Origin: Clarireedia homoeocarpa
Lineage: Eukaryota > Ascomycota > Leotiomycetes > Helotiales > Rutstroemiaceae
Length of the DNA: 64,000 nt
Assembly (NCBI GenBank): GCA_001465935.1
Contig: LNKV01000023.1
Coordinates: forward strand, 372,001-436,000
Direction: 5' to 3'
The position numbers and the translations under genes were made by a program. The notes beneath the pieces are model-generated. The model worked only from the letters and a program-made list of their open reading frames with translations, ran no database searches and was not told the origin of the DNA. This document shows, in pieces, positions 21,614-34,304 of this stretch (position 1 is the first letter of the stretch; each line of letters starts with the position of its first letter).

Positions 21614-24433
21614 ATGCCTCATCGCGCACCTTCACCGGCACTTTCTGAGAATGAATTCGATATTACAAAGTCGTTATTTAATGACAACGCGGCTGAGGAC
21701 GACGAGGAGTTTGCGGTTTCATCTAAGAAGGATGTAGGGCAGCTGGATACGAACGGGATATTGGACTTGGGTTTGGAGAGTGATGGCGATGGCGACGAAG
21801 CTTTCATATCGGCACATCAGGCTGCTGCGAATCGTAAGGCGTCAAATCTGAAAGGAAAAAGTGTTAAAAAGGGCGGTGGATTCCAAGCAATGGGTAGGCT
21901 TTTCGAATCATTTGAGCCTTGTGGAATATAGCTAATTTGTTTTTAAGGATTGAATTCCCATTTACTCAAAGCAATTAGTCGAAAAGGCTTTACTGTGCCT
22001 ACGCCCATCCAAAGAAAAACAATCCCACTGGTACTCGACAATCAAGATGTAGTCGGCATGGCTAGGACGGGTTCTGGAAAGACCGCGGCTTTCGTGATTC
22101 CCATGATCGAAAAATTGAAGGCACACAGTGCGCGAGTTGGCGCGAGAGCTCTAATTCTATCCCCTTCTCGAGAGCTTGCGCTACAAACACTGAAAGTCGT
22201 AAAGGAATTCGGTCGCGGCACTGACCTCAAATGCGTCCTACTTGTTGGAGGTGACAGTCTTGAGGACCAATTCGGCTTTATGGCTGCTAACCCCGATATT
22301 GTGATTGCTACCCCCGGTCGATTCTTGCATTTGAAGGTGGAAATGTCCCTGGATCTATCATCAATGCGCTATGTGGTGTTCGATGAAGCCGACCGTCTCT
22401 TCGAAATGGGTTTCGCTGCTCAGCTGGGCGAAATTCTGCACGCATTACCAGTTTCAAGGCAAACCTTATTGTTTTCTGCTACTTTACCAAAGTCCTTGGT
22501 AGAATTTGCTAGAGCTGGTTTACAAGAGCCAAGTTTAGTTCGTCTTGATGCTGAAAGCAAAGTATCTCCAGATCTTGAAAGTGCGTTTTTCAGTGTCAAG
22601 GGCGCTGAAAAAGAAGGTGCTTTACTTCACATCCTTAACGACTTAATTAAGATGCCCGCAGGTCTACCAGAAAATGCCCTTAAGACTGCAGAGACAAACA
22701 ACAAAAAGCGAAAGAGGGGTTCAGATGGTCCCGGTCCGAAGCAGAAGCCGACAGAACATTCAACTATCATTTTCGCAGCTACGAAGCATCATGTAGACTA
22801 CCTTGCCACTCTCCTTCGCCTGTCCGGATTCGCGGTATCGCATGCTTATGGTTCACTTGATCAAACTGCACGAAACATTCAGGTTGAAGATTTCCGTACA
22901 GGAAAGACAAATATCCTTGTGGTCACAGATGTTGCTGCTAGAGGTATTGATATTCCTGTGCTAGCAAATGTCATCAATTACGACTTCCCACCACAGCCAA
23001 AGGTTTTTGTCCATCGAGTGGGTCGTACTGCTAGAGCAGGGCAGAGAGGTTGGAGTTACAGTCTTGTTAGAGATACAGATGCGCCTTATCTTCTAGACTT
23101 ACAATTGTTCCTTGGTAGAAGATTATATCTGGGGCGCGAATGTGGCGATAAGCCAAGTTATGCCGAGGATGTTATTGTTGGTGCTTTACAAAGGGACAAG
23201 CTGGAAGCAACATCTGAATTAGCGACAAAGCTCCTATATGATGATGAAGATCTAGCTGTGCTGCGCAATGTTGCTGCTAAGGGAGAAAGACTCTATATCA
23301 AGACTCGTAATTCAGCCTCGAACGAAAGCGCGAAAAGAGCCAAAGAGGTAGTTGCATCAAAAGGATGGAACGAACTACATCCTCTTTTCAGTGATGAGAC
23401 CAATAACGCTGAGCAAGCTCGAATGGAAATGCTTGCTAAAATCAGTGGCTTTAGGCCTCAAGAAACTGTGTTTGAAATCGGCACACGGGGAAAGGCTGCC
23501 CATAGTGAAGCGGCGGAGATAATGAGGCATCGCCGAGAAAAGATCATACCAAGAAGACAGAAGGAGGAAGACGAGAAAGCTGCCGCAGCTGCGGAAGAAA
23601 GTGATGCTGACCATTTTGAAATGGCTGGTGATGACAATGATGATGATGATGACCTTGAAGTTACAGTCACGGGTGGTGACGATGACATGGCCGAGGCATC
23701 TGATGGTGAGCTTGAAGTTACTTTCTCTAAATCTGCTCAAAAGGGTAAAGGTCGAACACTTTCGTGGAAAGATTCAGAAAATTTCATGTCTTATACACCG
23801 AAAACCATCAACACCGCGGAAGAACGCGGGTATGGTGTTCACTCCGGTTCCTACAATACAGCATCTCAAAACTCAAACTTCGTCGAAGCAGCTCGGGGCG
23901 TAACCATGGATTTAACCAATGACGATGGGGCCAAGTCATTTGCCGAGCCAGCTCGGGCGAAGGGCATGAGGTGGGACAAAAAGAATAGCAAATATGTTGC
24001 CCGGGCGAACGACGAGGATGGATCTAAAGGAAAGAAAATGATCCGAGGTGAAAGTGGTCAAAAGATTGCAGCCAGCTTCCAGAGTGGTCGGTTTGATAGA
24101 TGGCGCAAAGTAAATAAGGTTGATCGATTGCCGCGAACCGGTGAAGCAGAACGGCAAGGTCCTGCGAGTGCTGGTGGGGTAGGGCGAGGTTTTGGAACCC
24201 GGTACAAACACAAACAAGAACGTGCACCCAAAGAGGCCGATAAATATCGTGATGATTATCACGTTCGGAAGAAGCGTGTTGCGGAAGCCAAAGAGAAGAG
24301 AATCGGGAGGTACAAGGACGGAGATGGAAAGCGGGAAATCAAGAGTACGGAAGATATTCGCAAGGATAGAAAACTGCAGGAGAGGAAGAAGGCGAAGAAT
24401 GCTAGACCTGCTAAGAATGCTCGGAGGGGTTAG
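21614..24433 (+). CDS. DBP10: DEAD-box RNA helicase Dbp10, 2 exons, 921 aa
   Basis: Exons 21614-21893 and 21948-24433 give 2766 nt. Dbp10 is a nucleolar helicase of 60S assembly, known in yeast to bind around the peptidyl transferase centre rRNA. An acidic N-terminus of ~90 residues ends at the intron. The core has GFTVPTPIQRKTIP, motif I ARTGSGKT, PSRELALQ, ATPGR, the DEAD box VFDEADRLFEMGF, SAT and HRVGRTARAGQRG. A basic insert (NNKKRKRG) lies between the two RecA lobes. The C-terminal third holds an Asp run (DDNDDDDD, near residue 660) and then a very basic tail with GRFDRWRKVNK, both seen in the family. It is divergent from DBP4. Confidence 0.94.
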
Positions 24434-25109
24434 TAATGTCCTTGCACATACAGGTAATAATTCAGTAAGGATCCCTTCTCGCCTCGTACATGGAGATGAT
24501 GAGGCTGTTGGGTATCTTTGGGCCCTTGTGGGAGAGGCACAGCCATTTGTGCGTGTAACACATCGTTGGGCATGATTGGTGAAGGCTGCTTACTTTACTG
24601 ACATAAGAATAATCCTCTGTAAGCTTGCAGTGATCTACAAATTCTATTTTCTTGTGAAAAATTAAGTTGGTGCTTTACCCCTTGAACTCTGCCGAAAATC
24701 ATCACGTAAGAAATCACAATGTCATTCATTAGTTTACATTTAAATCAAAGATTGATCTTAGAAACTGTACTCGAGTACTGTCATTGTGATAATGGCATTC
24801 TAAGTAAATTCAAAGGAGCACTATGGTATTAAACTCCCCGAAAGACGCGCAACCTAGAGCCCATATAATCCTTCTAGTGCAACGAAAAGAGTGCTGTAAA
24901 TCCTCTAGAACTTCAATACAACCAAGCCATCGAGTTCCCGCAGAAATATCAGTAGACATGATATCTCAAATTCAAAGAAGAAGAAAAGAAAAGAAACATA
25001 AAGAGAATTCACGTATCTATCCCAAACTAACGACCCCAAACCCTACTCCATGGCCGCCAGACCCTCCACAGACCGCACCTCATTCTAGTCTCCCACCATC
25101 CTCACTATC
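24434..25109. other. Intergenic between convergent genes
   Basis: Nothing with coding character; A/G-rich near 24970-25010. It holds the 3' ends of DBP10 and the next minus-strand gene. Confidence 0.4.
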
Positions 25110-26017
25110 TTACGCATCGTCTCTCGTGCTCATTCCAGCGCCTCCCTCATTCTCAGGATCTTTATCCTCACGTCTTCGACGGCTATCGTGGCCTTCAGGC
25201 ACATCGTCTTCCGTTCCATCGTCCCGTCTTCTCTTCTTCCCTGCACTCCCTTCCCCCTCTTTACTTGACTCCCTACTAGCCATCTCCTCCAGTTCTCGCT
25301 CCATCTTATCTTTATAGCCCCAATTTCGATCCCCAACTGCGACTCCCGGCGCGTTTTGTGTGATGCGTTGTTGGCGCGAGGCCGTGTCCGGAGGGTTGTG
25401 GGGAGACCAAGGATCGTCGGCGCCGTCGGTTTGGGTAGGAGGTGCTGCTGGAGCGGACGATGAACTTGCTACTGAGGTTCCAAATACTGTGGTGATGGGA
25501 AGGTTTGTCGGTCGAGGTAGTATTGGGCGGTATGTGCGTGGTAGAGTGGGCTGATAGTCAGGTTGAGTGGGCTGATAGTGTGGGGAATAGTATGGGGGGT
25601 AGTATGATAGGGGATGTGGTGGTGGGGTTGGAGCAGGTGGTGGTGGTAAATGAGGCGATTGACTAGAAGCTGTCATAGGATTTGTCGATTGACTGCTAGA
25701 GGATACTCCTTGTGAATGAACTTGTTGAGATTGGTGGGCATACTCGTCTTCGTTATCATGAACCACTGCCGTCGATGAGGAATTTCCATTTTCCAAAGAG
25801 TCTAGAGTTGGCGATCGCGATGTTGTATCACTGTTTTAATGTAGTTGATGAGATTAGCTGTACTTCTATAGGGTTGATATATGAATGTGAAATAGTACCT
25901 GTTACTTGAGGAGCCATTCTCAGCATTGTTCGAGTAAGTGTCTGCTGAACTCTGTTCTTCCATGGTAGTAGCATGAGCCTCACTGGTACTTGGATCGGCT
26001 CTGCTTCGTAAGTGCAT
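25110..26017 (-). CDS. Pro/Ser-rich low-complexity protein, 2 exons, ~279 aa
   Basis: Exons 26017-25899 and 25830-25110 give 840 nt in frame. I do not recognise the product. The first exon reads MHLRSRADPSTSEAH and continues to ENGSSSN; a second Met (MEEQSS) lies further in, and the frame is open a little upstream without an ATG, so the true start is uncertain. The middle is rich in Pro, Tyr and Ser (PPPPAPTPPPHP, then repeated YYP and YQPT). The C-terminus is charged, with a putative nuclear localisation signal (GKKRRRDD, then DSRRRRED). That suggests a mostly disordered nuclear protein. It is convergent with DBP10. Confidence 0.55.
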
Positions 26018-27154
26018 ATGTATGTCGGTACGTGGATCACTGCTCGGCCAATGTAAAGTAGGATTCAAGCTAGAAGGGCGAAAGAAGAAAAGGCTCCGAT
26101 AGTAAGATGTTCGGCTTATATATCTACATTAACTCCCAGGATGAGACCTCACAGATTTTGAAGATTTATTTCTTTCAATCATAGACGACGTAAGGTATGA
26201 GCATTGCACACCGCATCGCCCAACCAAAACGCCCTAACCGTTCCACCGGGACTGATGCCTTTCGAATGCCTGTGTCCAGCAGAACAGGGCAAGAATGAAG
26301 GCTTGAGGACCAACATAACTTGTTGGCTCCAGGCGTAATTTCAGGGGGAAGTATCTCATGTGGAGAATATGGAACAATTACAAAAATTGCCACCGACTTA
26401 ACAATACACAAACGCCGTAGGCTGCCTCCTTCTTTCTTCTACAAGAAAACAAAGTCTCTCACGGATGAGATGCAACTACTTAGTGCAGAGAATTAGAATA
26501 AGCAGTGAGGCTGATTATTCGTGGCTGATCAAAAATTTCTGTCATCATTTTGCAGTCTACTATGCAGTGATAGCGGCCCCCAACCTCAGGGAACAGATCC
26601 TACTGAGCCGCAGAACGAGGCGCAACGTCTTCAAGCTCTTTTCTTCAATACGACACACGGTAGCACCAACATCCAAAATCCAAAACCTCATGTGCAAAAT
26701 TTTCAGGAAATGACCGAGTGCTTGCATGGATAAATGTCCAAAACAGACGTTGGGAAAGAGTAGAACGGATGATGTTGGTTCCCGTGCTACCCAGCACAGC
26801 CCGGATTTTAGTCAAAATAAGCCCTGCTGCCTCCGTCGTTTCTTACTAACGGGCCATATTATGGACCATCCATGCACACAACTTGCACTTGACTACAAAT
26901 GCGCAGGCTTTTGGATAACCGTGACAAAATAACAATCATACATGATGTACAATGCGTAAGTGACGTCTGCTGTAAGTTATGTTTTTTCGGGGATATGTCA
27001 AACAAGGGACAAAATCGCATAAGTCCAGAACGAGGTCCATACATAGATATGTGTAAGGTATTTTCAGGCAAGAAATTTGTATAATTGTCGGATTTGGAAC
27101 CTTTTGTGCATTTCAATCAATATCTAAATATTCTTAAAATGGTGCCTCTATATC
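26018..27154. other. Intergenic stretch
   Basis: Several short ORFs on both strands, none with a domain, consistent splice sites or an overlap that makes sense. I see no repeat or RNA gene. Confidence 0.4.
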
Positions 27155-29203
27155 CTATGTTCCTTTTTCGGATTTCTTATACTTCAAGAACCTTGCCAGG
27201 TTCATGGCTGCTTCGTCAATCCTCAAACGGAGCTCGGGTGCTTTTCGTTTGTCGATTGTTTTCGCCATCTTCTTGCATTTAGGTAGGATCTCTTCAAGAT
27301 GCTTGTCAAATCTGTTATCCCAGAACACAGCCTGATCAAAGGAGAATTCTTTATCTGCATAGATATCGAATATCTCGTTCAAAGCCTCTACAACTATTGC
27401 GGCGGGTGTCTCGGGGATCCCGGAAAGGAGAGTCATGAGAAAGACGCCAACTTCTCGATTGAGCTCGACAGGTGCAGGATCAAGCGCAAGCCTGCCTAGC
27501 ACTCCAATGCACTTAACGCCCAAGGCCTGGAACGCCGAGTCATCAAGGTTTTCCGCATCTTTCTTTGTATCAGGGGATTCTGTTGGACTGGCAACGTTCT
27601 TGGAGGCATGATAGAGAGCCATAAACTTCCTGTGTTCGTCTGCCCGAAGCGTAATCCGTCCTTGAACGCTGCGACAAACAGCCCAAGCGATACCTGTGAT
27701 AGCCGTAGCTAACTCAATGTCCGCTGTATTCGATGAAAGAACAGGATTTATAACCTCATCCCAAATACGCTGGGCTAGTCCAGTCCAAGTATTCTGCAAG
27801 CTGCTGAGATGGCTCTTAGAAAAATCGATAGATGAGAGAGTCCATGCAATGTTGTTCAAAGCCGCTAGGGCTTGACTTTGTACCTTGTCGAACTTCAAAT
27901 TCTGGGACGGTCGCGCAACCATTATGACTGCGGGGCAAGCGATGCGTACCAGTTGGTGAAGGGTATCTTGGTCGTCAGACGTTTCTTCATCTTCATGGTC
28001 ATCGCCTAGAATCATGTCCATGTCCGCTTCAATCTCTGCTTGGGTCATTTCTGGACCATCACTATCGCTCATTGCGGCCTCGTGCAGGTCGTTCTCATCC
28101 TCGCCCATATCATCATTAACCTCATCCCCAAAGCCCTCAAACTCTTCTTCCTTGCCATTTACAAGCTCCAAAGCCTCCTGCAAACTGGTTGCAATGGATG
28201 CAGTTATTTCGAGTGCCATTTGTAAGACTCGTTCGGGACTGGAATGCACAGCATGCCCATTCGTGCCATTTGTACCATTGTCGCTTGTCTGTTGATGCGC
28301 TTGTTGTATTGTTTCAACTAACTTGGGAAGTAAAATGGCATCAGATGCCCCTTCTACAAAGGCACTTTGCTCGTTTGTGTTCATGTTGGAGAATATATTG
28401 TGAAGTACACCACAAGCAGCTACAGCCTGAACCCCCCCAGAATCTTTCAGTCGCACGAGAAGCTTCACCCAATCTCTCTGTTCCGTAATAAACTCCACCA
28501 GTGCTTTGTTGTCCTCTGTCAATGCTGCTAAGCAAGATAGTGCTTCATTCTGGATCTCGGTTGGCGCGCCATTAAACGACAACAATCCAAAGAGAAAATT
28601 GATGATCGTAGATAATTTGGATATGGCATCGACAATTTCGAAGTCCGCTTCGGATAGCGACGTAAGAAGTGTTACAATTGAGCTTGTAAGATTCCATACG
28701 AAGTCTTGTTGGGGCTTACGGAGCTTCGACAGCGGTGTATCTTTCGATTCTATTGTCTGAATGATCTGTTTTGGTCAGGCCATTATCTATTATAATGATC
28801 GCAGAAGACTTACGGATTTTACGGCCCCGTCAATGGCCGTCAGAATGTCTTGTCGATACAAATGTACACAGAAATCTGTTTCCTCCTCTAAAGCCAAGTT
28901 TCTCATGATACCCCATCCAGCTATTCTAGTTTCCATGCTCGCATCCGTAAGAGTTTGTTCGAGTAAGATCCGAACGATCTGCTCTCGCAGGAGTAGTTTT
29001 CGGCATTTTGTGTCCTCGACAATGTTGGCAATGGCGGTAGCAGCAGAGGATCTTTTCTTTTGGTCGGCGCTTTGCAGGTCTTGGAGCACTGGTAGGATTT
29101 TACTCGTACGAATGGCTGCAAGCTCAGGATCAGAAGGCGGCTTGACTGGTTTCGCGGTAGGATCTGTTCGATTCTTCTTTCTATTTCTCGGTAGTTTCCC
29201 CAT
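27155..29203 (-). CDS. SYO1: Symportin Syo1, ARM/HEAT-repeat import adaptor, 2 exons, 666 aa
   Basis: Exons 29203-28814 and 28765-27155 give 2001 nt. Syo1 escorts ribosomal proteins Rpl5 and Rpl11 together into the nucleus for 5S RNP assembly. The N-terminus (MGKLPRNRKKNRTDP) is the basic start usual for the family and can act as an import signal. Helical ARM-like repeats follow (RSSAATAIANIVED, ETRIAGWGIMRNLA, IQNEALSCLAALTED). An acidic loop, about residues 285-360 (EEFEGFGDEVNDDMGEDEND), corresponds to the Rpl11-binding acidic insert of the family. HEAT-like repeats complete the C-terminus. It is divergent from IDI1 and lies about 3 kb from DBP10. Confidence 0.88.
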
Positions 29204-29744
29204 GATTCACAACTTGAAAGACGAATTGGAAGTATAAAAGTCGGAATTGTTCAACTGGTTACTCAAAAATTTCAAAAATTATTCTAAAAATTGAGGATCG
29301 CCAAAACCTTTTTCCGAATACCCCTCCTTACATAAGCGGGAAATTAGACCCTTCGGTATTCGCTAAGACTCTGTAAGACTCTCGGGGAAACAAATTGTCC
29401 TCCAAACTCATGGTTTTTTGATAGTAAAGCCTTGTTGGAATCATGGATAACTCCTTTCGAATTTCGTAAAATTCAAGATCTTCGAACATGGACGAATAGG
29501 GGAGTTTCTTTCTTTATTTCTTTATTTTTTATTTTTATTTATTTTTTTCACCCCTCAACTGTACGTGATTTTCACAGTTTTTGCGGAGGGCTCCTTACAT
29601 TCCCGACGCATGAGGGACGGTGCAAGCGAATCCCGACGATTGCAGGATGCCCCGCCACTTGGGCCAGTTCTGGATATAAATTATGAGCGATTTTCGAGGA
29701 ATAACAGCACACAAGACCAGCGCATTCATACTTAAACATCCACA
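29204..29744. promoter_or_regulatory. Divergent promoter region of SYO1 and IDI1
   Basis: 541 bp between opposing start codons. A T-rich tract at about 29510-29550 (TTTATTTC/TTTATTTTT) is the obvious feature and may be a nucleosome-poor promoter element. Confidence 0.5.
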
Positions 29745-30625
29745 ATGTCCACCACTACAACAATTACTCAATCTCAAGCTGGGCCTATTACTGCTCAAAA
29801 CATTCTGCGACTCTTTCCTGATATCGATACCAGCTCATCTGAACTCGCTGGCCATGATGCAGAACAGATAAGATTGATGGACGAGGTTTGCATTGTTCTC
29901 GACGAGAATGACAAACCCATTGGGAACATTAGCAAAAAGATATGTAAGGATTATGCAGTTCTCATTTTCTTATAGTGCTAATGGCTTCAGGCCATCTCAT
30001 GACGAATATCGACAAAGGCCTCCTACACCGCGCATTCTCCGTTTTCCTGTTCAACTCGAAGAATGAATTGCTTCTTCAACAACGTGCCACCGAAAAGATA
30101 ACGTTCCCAGATATGTGGACAAACACATGCTGCTCGCATCCTCTTGGTATTCCTGGCGAAGGTGGAGTTGAGCTGGACGAGGCTGTCATGGGTGTGAAAA
30201 GGGCTGCACAGCGTAAGCTTGATCATGAGCTGGGTATCAAGGCTGCGCAGGTACCAATTGAGAACTTCAAGTTCTTGACAAGAATACACTACAAAGCACC
30301 TAGTGATGGAAAGTGGGGAGAGCATGAGAGTAAGAATTCAACCCACTTGAAAGGCTGCTTGAATCATTAACTAACGTGTCTGATTTCTACAGTTGACTAC
30401 ATTCTCTTCATTAAGGCTGACGTCGATCTCGAGCCGAACTTCAACGAAGTCCGTGATACTCGCTACATTACCGCCGATGGTTTGAAGGCCATGTTTGAGG
30501 ACCCTTCCTTGAAATTCACTCCATGGTTCAAACTCATCTGCAATTCCCTCCTATTTGAATGGTGGAAGCACCTAGACAGCGGTCTTGAAAAATTCATGAA
30601 TGAACAAGAGATTCGAAGGATGTAA
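29745..30625 (+). CDS. IDI1: Isopentenyl diphosphate isomerase, 3 exons, 256 aa
   Basis: Exons 29745-29943, 29991-30329 and 30393-30625 give 771 nt. The enzyme interconverts isopentenyl and dimethylallyl diphosphate, the step before sterol and isoprenoid chain building. Intron 1 falls inside the conserved KKICHLMTNIDKGLLHRAF motif. The Nudix-fold core shows LLLQQRATEKITFPDMWTN, then the catalytic Cys in TCCSHPL. The metal-binding Glu region lies around GKWGEHEIDYI, again cut by an intron. The C-terminus FTPWFKLI...FEWW is canonical for the eukaryotic enzyme. Confidence 0.94.
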
Positions 30626-31936
30626 GCTATGAGCGGGGCCGGATTAAAGTACGGACGGAGGCATGATTATGAAACCTATGGTCGGAGAGTGTTTCCTTTC
30701 AGCGTGGGAGTTGCTTACATGTTTGCTGCGAGACAGGCAGATCGTGTCCTTTCAGAAAAAGCATCACTTGATCAATGCTTAATGAAATTCTACCCACTAG
30801 GAACCGAGCTGACCAATTCCGAAGACTTTCCAATTGGATAAGACACTTGACTTCATGCAGGAAGCATTGCTTGCGAGGACAAGTATTTCATTTTATCTCT
30901 TGTATTTCTTATCATGAATTGGCATGACTCGATTTTACTATATATTTGTTTCCTTCAGTTGGGAAACTTCTTTATTGTGTTCAAGCTTTCATCTTATCTT
31001 CAAGTGGAGAAATCTCATTATCAAGGTCGAAGTCTCGCCGTTTGAAGGGAGCAATTGCAAGCCTTTCTAACCTGAAGCGGCAGGTCCACCCGCCAAGGCC
31101 GCGTCCAACCAGATTTTGTGGCCACATGCTGGACCCTGCTGAACTCGAGAGGTAAGGACTTCGGGATTGGCTTTCATGCGATTGGTACATGCACCAAACG
31201 CAAGATCAATCAAGACATTCATGTACAGTAATGGCTTTGAGTGATAGGATCTCACCATTCAGGGCAACCGATCAGCGCACTCCCCGGCTTAGGTTGTGTT
31301 GGACGAGTCCGCAGGCTTACAGTACTAGTCGCTGATTGGGGTCATGCAGGTGGTGGATTCACGGCTATCAGTGGGCGAGTATTACATTCCGCTCCACGAT
31401 AATAGCTACATAAACCTTGATCCGTTCGCCTATCCGTTCAATTCCTCCTTCACATCTGCATCCAGAACATTGCCTGTGCGAATTGCTCCAACATCTGAAA
31501 TCAGTATTCACTGACTCCTACAGGACCCTCAATCAATAGCTTACTTTAGCTTCCTCATCTCATCTCCTGTTTGATCATTCAAATCAAAGTCTTAACGGGC
31601 TCCACCGAAAGTGCAAAGAACTAGAAGAGCAGCGTGATCGTGTGCACCTCTTCCTGTATCCCATTCAAAAACACCCCAAGTTTGACAAAGACATCCATAT
31701 TGATGTCGGTTGAACTCCGCCAAAGCCTAAATTGCCTAAGATTTCCATCTCGATACATAACAGTGTCGAGAACCCAACTTTCGAACGTCCATACGGGTGT
31801 TTTAATTAGACCCGCCGAACAACCAGATTCTTGTTCGTAGACGTCCCTCCTCGTAGATCCCACCTACTAATGAATCAGAATTCCTTTCCCATCTCTATCC
31901 ATTTCCAACGGATATATATCAAAAACAACCGCAATC
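30626..31936. other. Intergenic stretch
   Basis: No gene was supported. The first part is likely IDI1 3' UTR and the last ~200 bp the promoter of the GNAT gene. Confidence 0.4.
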
Positions 31937-32913
31937 ATGGCGCATGCTAATAAGGATAATACCACCGCTACCATGACCACCCTCGAGAAGAGCCGCAGCG
32001 GCGCCTCCTCCGCTTCATCGGACGAAGTCCGCATCATCGGCATCGATGAGTGCGAGCCCGCCGCGCAATGTCTCGCCGAAGCCTTCGCCACCGACGACGT
32101 CGCCCGCTACTTCATCGACACCGACGACATGGCCGCCTACTCCGCCGAGTACAAGTGGAACCTGCACTGCGACATCCTGCGCTACATTGTCGCAGCCCAT
32201 TGCTACAAGGGTCTCGTCACTACCATCGGTCCCAACTACGATGCTGTTGCGCTCTGGTACTGTCTTTTCCCCTTCCTCATCCATCGCACAGCACGCTAAT
32301 AGCTCGCCCCATAGGATGCCCCCCGGCAACAACATGGATGATTGGTGGACGATTCTCCGCAGTGGCATGTGGAGACTCTACTACAAGCTTTCCAGCGAAG
32401 GCCGGAAACGCTTCTACAAGGAGTTTCTCCCCCTTTTGCACCATACCAAGGAGGACATCCTTGGCGCCAGGGACAGCGACTCTTATTATCTCGTTTACCT
32501 GGGCAGCAAGCCCAGCTCGCGCGGAAAGGGGTATGCGAAGAAATTGGTCGAGCATATGACTTCCCAGGTTTGTTCTTCCCTTGTCAGCATCTTTTTTTTT
32601 TTTTTTTTTTTTCCTGGCTCTTTATATGTATAGAGAAATCACACCGTTATTGTTATAAAGATGAAGCGGTTCGAGATTCCTGACTAACCAACCAACAAAC
32701 AAAAAGGCGGACCGCGAAAACCGCGCAACATACCTCGAGTCTAGCGCTGCGGCCAACCTGGGGTATTATAGGAAGCTGGGGTTTGCGTGGAAGACGGATA
32801 TTGTGTTGGAGCGGGGGCAGAAGCCGGTGCTTATGCAGATTATGGTTCGGGAGCCGAGAGGGGCGGAGGGGAAGGGGATGGGCGGGATGGTTGAGATGAG
32901 GAAGAGGAAGTGA
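31937..32913 (+). CDS. GNAT-family N-acetyltransferase, 3 exons, 259 aa
   Basis: Exons 31937-32256, 32315-32567 and 32707-32913 give 780 nt. GNAT enzymes move an acetyl group from acetyl-CoA to an amine; the substrate here is unknown. The acetyl-CoA loop is SSRGKGYAKKLVEH (R/Q-x-x-G-x-G/A pattern), just before intron 2, and the following exon gives the family run TYLESSAAANLGYYRKLGF. The N-terminus is Ser/Ala-rich and probably flexible. The C-terminus is short, basic and Gly/Met-rich. Intron 2 has a long T tract (about 32591-32612). The layout fits the broad class of fungal GNATs of about 230-270 residues. It converges on RFA2. Confidence 0.85.
32591..32612. repeat. Poly-T tract in intron 2 of the GNAT gene
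   Basis: An uninterrupted run of about 20 T, prone to length variation. Confidence 0.8.
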
Positions 32914-33257
32914 AGATTGAGGGGGGAGGCTTTTTTTGGCTTTTATCAAGGTTTGCTTGCTTTCCCATGACATTTTTCTGGCACAGCGCGACGCTTCTAA
33001 GGGGCGGGGCCAGTCAGCTGGTATCCGCACCCTTCTTATTTCAGATTTGGCATTTTGGAGAAACAGTGAATGCAACTGACTTCATTATCCACCTCAAACT
33101 TGCAATTGATCTATTTTTATTATCTCATGCCCAGTCCGGCTCATATGCATCCATACCAAGCAAAAACCCAGACCATATCATAGTCCCAGCCTACAACGCC
33201 TAATATCCCTACCTACCTACCCATCCTCTTTCAACATTGTATCATCTCCACCTGCTT
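32914..33257. other. Intergenic between convergent GNAT and RFA2 genes
   Basis: 3' UTR sequence of both genes; nothing else is seen. Confidence 0.4.
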
Positions 33258-34304
33258 CTAATACTCCAGCACAGCCCAAGTCTCGTCATCCAGCGTCGTA
33301 TAAATACATCCTAGCCCCAATAGCTCATCCCCAGCTTTATACACATCGCTCAGCGCAACCCCCAGCTTCGACGCAATATTCTGCACATGCAAATCATCCG
33401 GTTCCGACTGCAGCAGCTGGAACACTTTCTTTGCATTCGCGCTCGCATTCGCTGGTAATCCTTTGATTGATCCCCCTGCACTCACGCCTCCATTCGCAGC
33501 TCCCGCGCCATCATACCCACCCACAAACATTCCCTCCTCAGGCTTCGCCCCCGCCCCCGCTCCGACACCTTCGGGCGGTCCGCGCGTAAAATACAAATGC
33601 ACGAGCGTGGCTTCTAATCCGTGATATGTAATTTCATTGTGGTCGGTAACGGGACGAATAACATGCGCGCCGACGTGGCGTTTGTTGGAGAAGGACTTCA
33701 GGCGACCCCACACGTGTATGTATTCGCCTTCATTGTGGGTGAGTTTGGGGTCGTCGGGGTCCGCTTCGCTGTCGATCCATTGCTTGACTTCGATTAGGCC
33801 GCTGCCGTCGTCGATTTTGTAGGTAATGTTGGTGGCTTGTTTGGAGATGGAGTGGATTTGGCCGATGAAGGAGAGCTGTGGTTATGAATCAGTAGACTGC
33901 GTTTTAGGGGTGGTAAAATGGGATGCATGGGGGAGGCGCACTTGGGTTATTTCTACGCCGTCGATTTTGAAGTCCGCGTCGGGGTGGGGCTGTACAGCTT
34001 CGATGATCTGTTTGATGGTTACGGGACGGAGTGTATCTTTGCCGTATGTCTGATCAGCTTTGTTAGTAGGTTTATAGTCAGCCTGTGGGTATAAACAGTC
34101 GCACCTTTGATCCTCCAGGACTCTCTTGACTTCCTCCTTGCGAACCGCCGTATCCTCCTTGTACAAAACCACCTCCCTCTGCCCCGCCTTGCGCACCGTA
34201 TGTGGTGGTTGAATAATTATTACCTGTGTATCCGTAGTTTGCTTTGCTGATGTTAGGACATATGGCTTGATAGGGAAATATCTAGGGTGTGGAAACTTAC
34301 ACAT
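33258..34304 (-). CDS. RFA2: Replication protein A 32-kDa subunit, 4 exons, 288 aa
   Basis: Exons 34304-34301, 34241-34105, 34049-33942 and 33875-33258 give 867 nt. It is the middle subunit of the RPA heterotrimer that coats single-stranded DNA in replication and repair. The first coding exon is only 4 nt (ATGT), which joins to give MSNYGYTGNNYS. The N-terminus is Gly/Gln/Ser-rich as in the family, where it is phosphorylated. The OB fold starts at DTLRPVTIKQI and runs through VTQ-type strands to YIHVWGRLKSF. After a Gly/Ala-rich linker the C-terminal winged helix begins about residue 230 (VFQLLQS..., then DDLHVQNIASKLG). It converges on the GNAT gene. Confidence 0.92.

Noticed and set aside
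26465..27116. Cluster of short ORFs on both strands
   Set aside because: No consistent start, splice sites or recognisable protein pattern.
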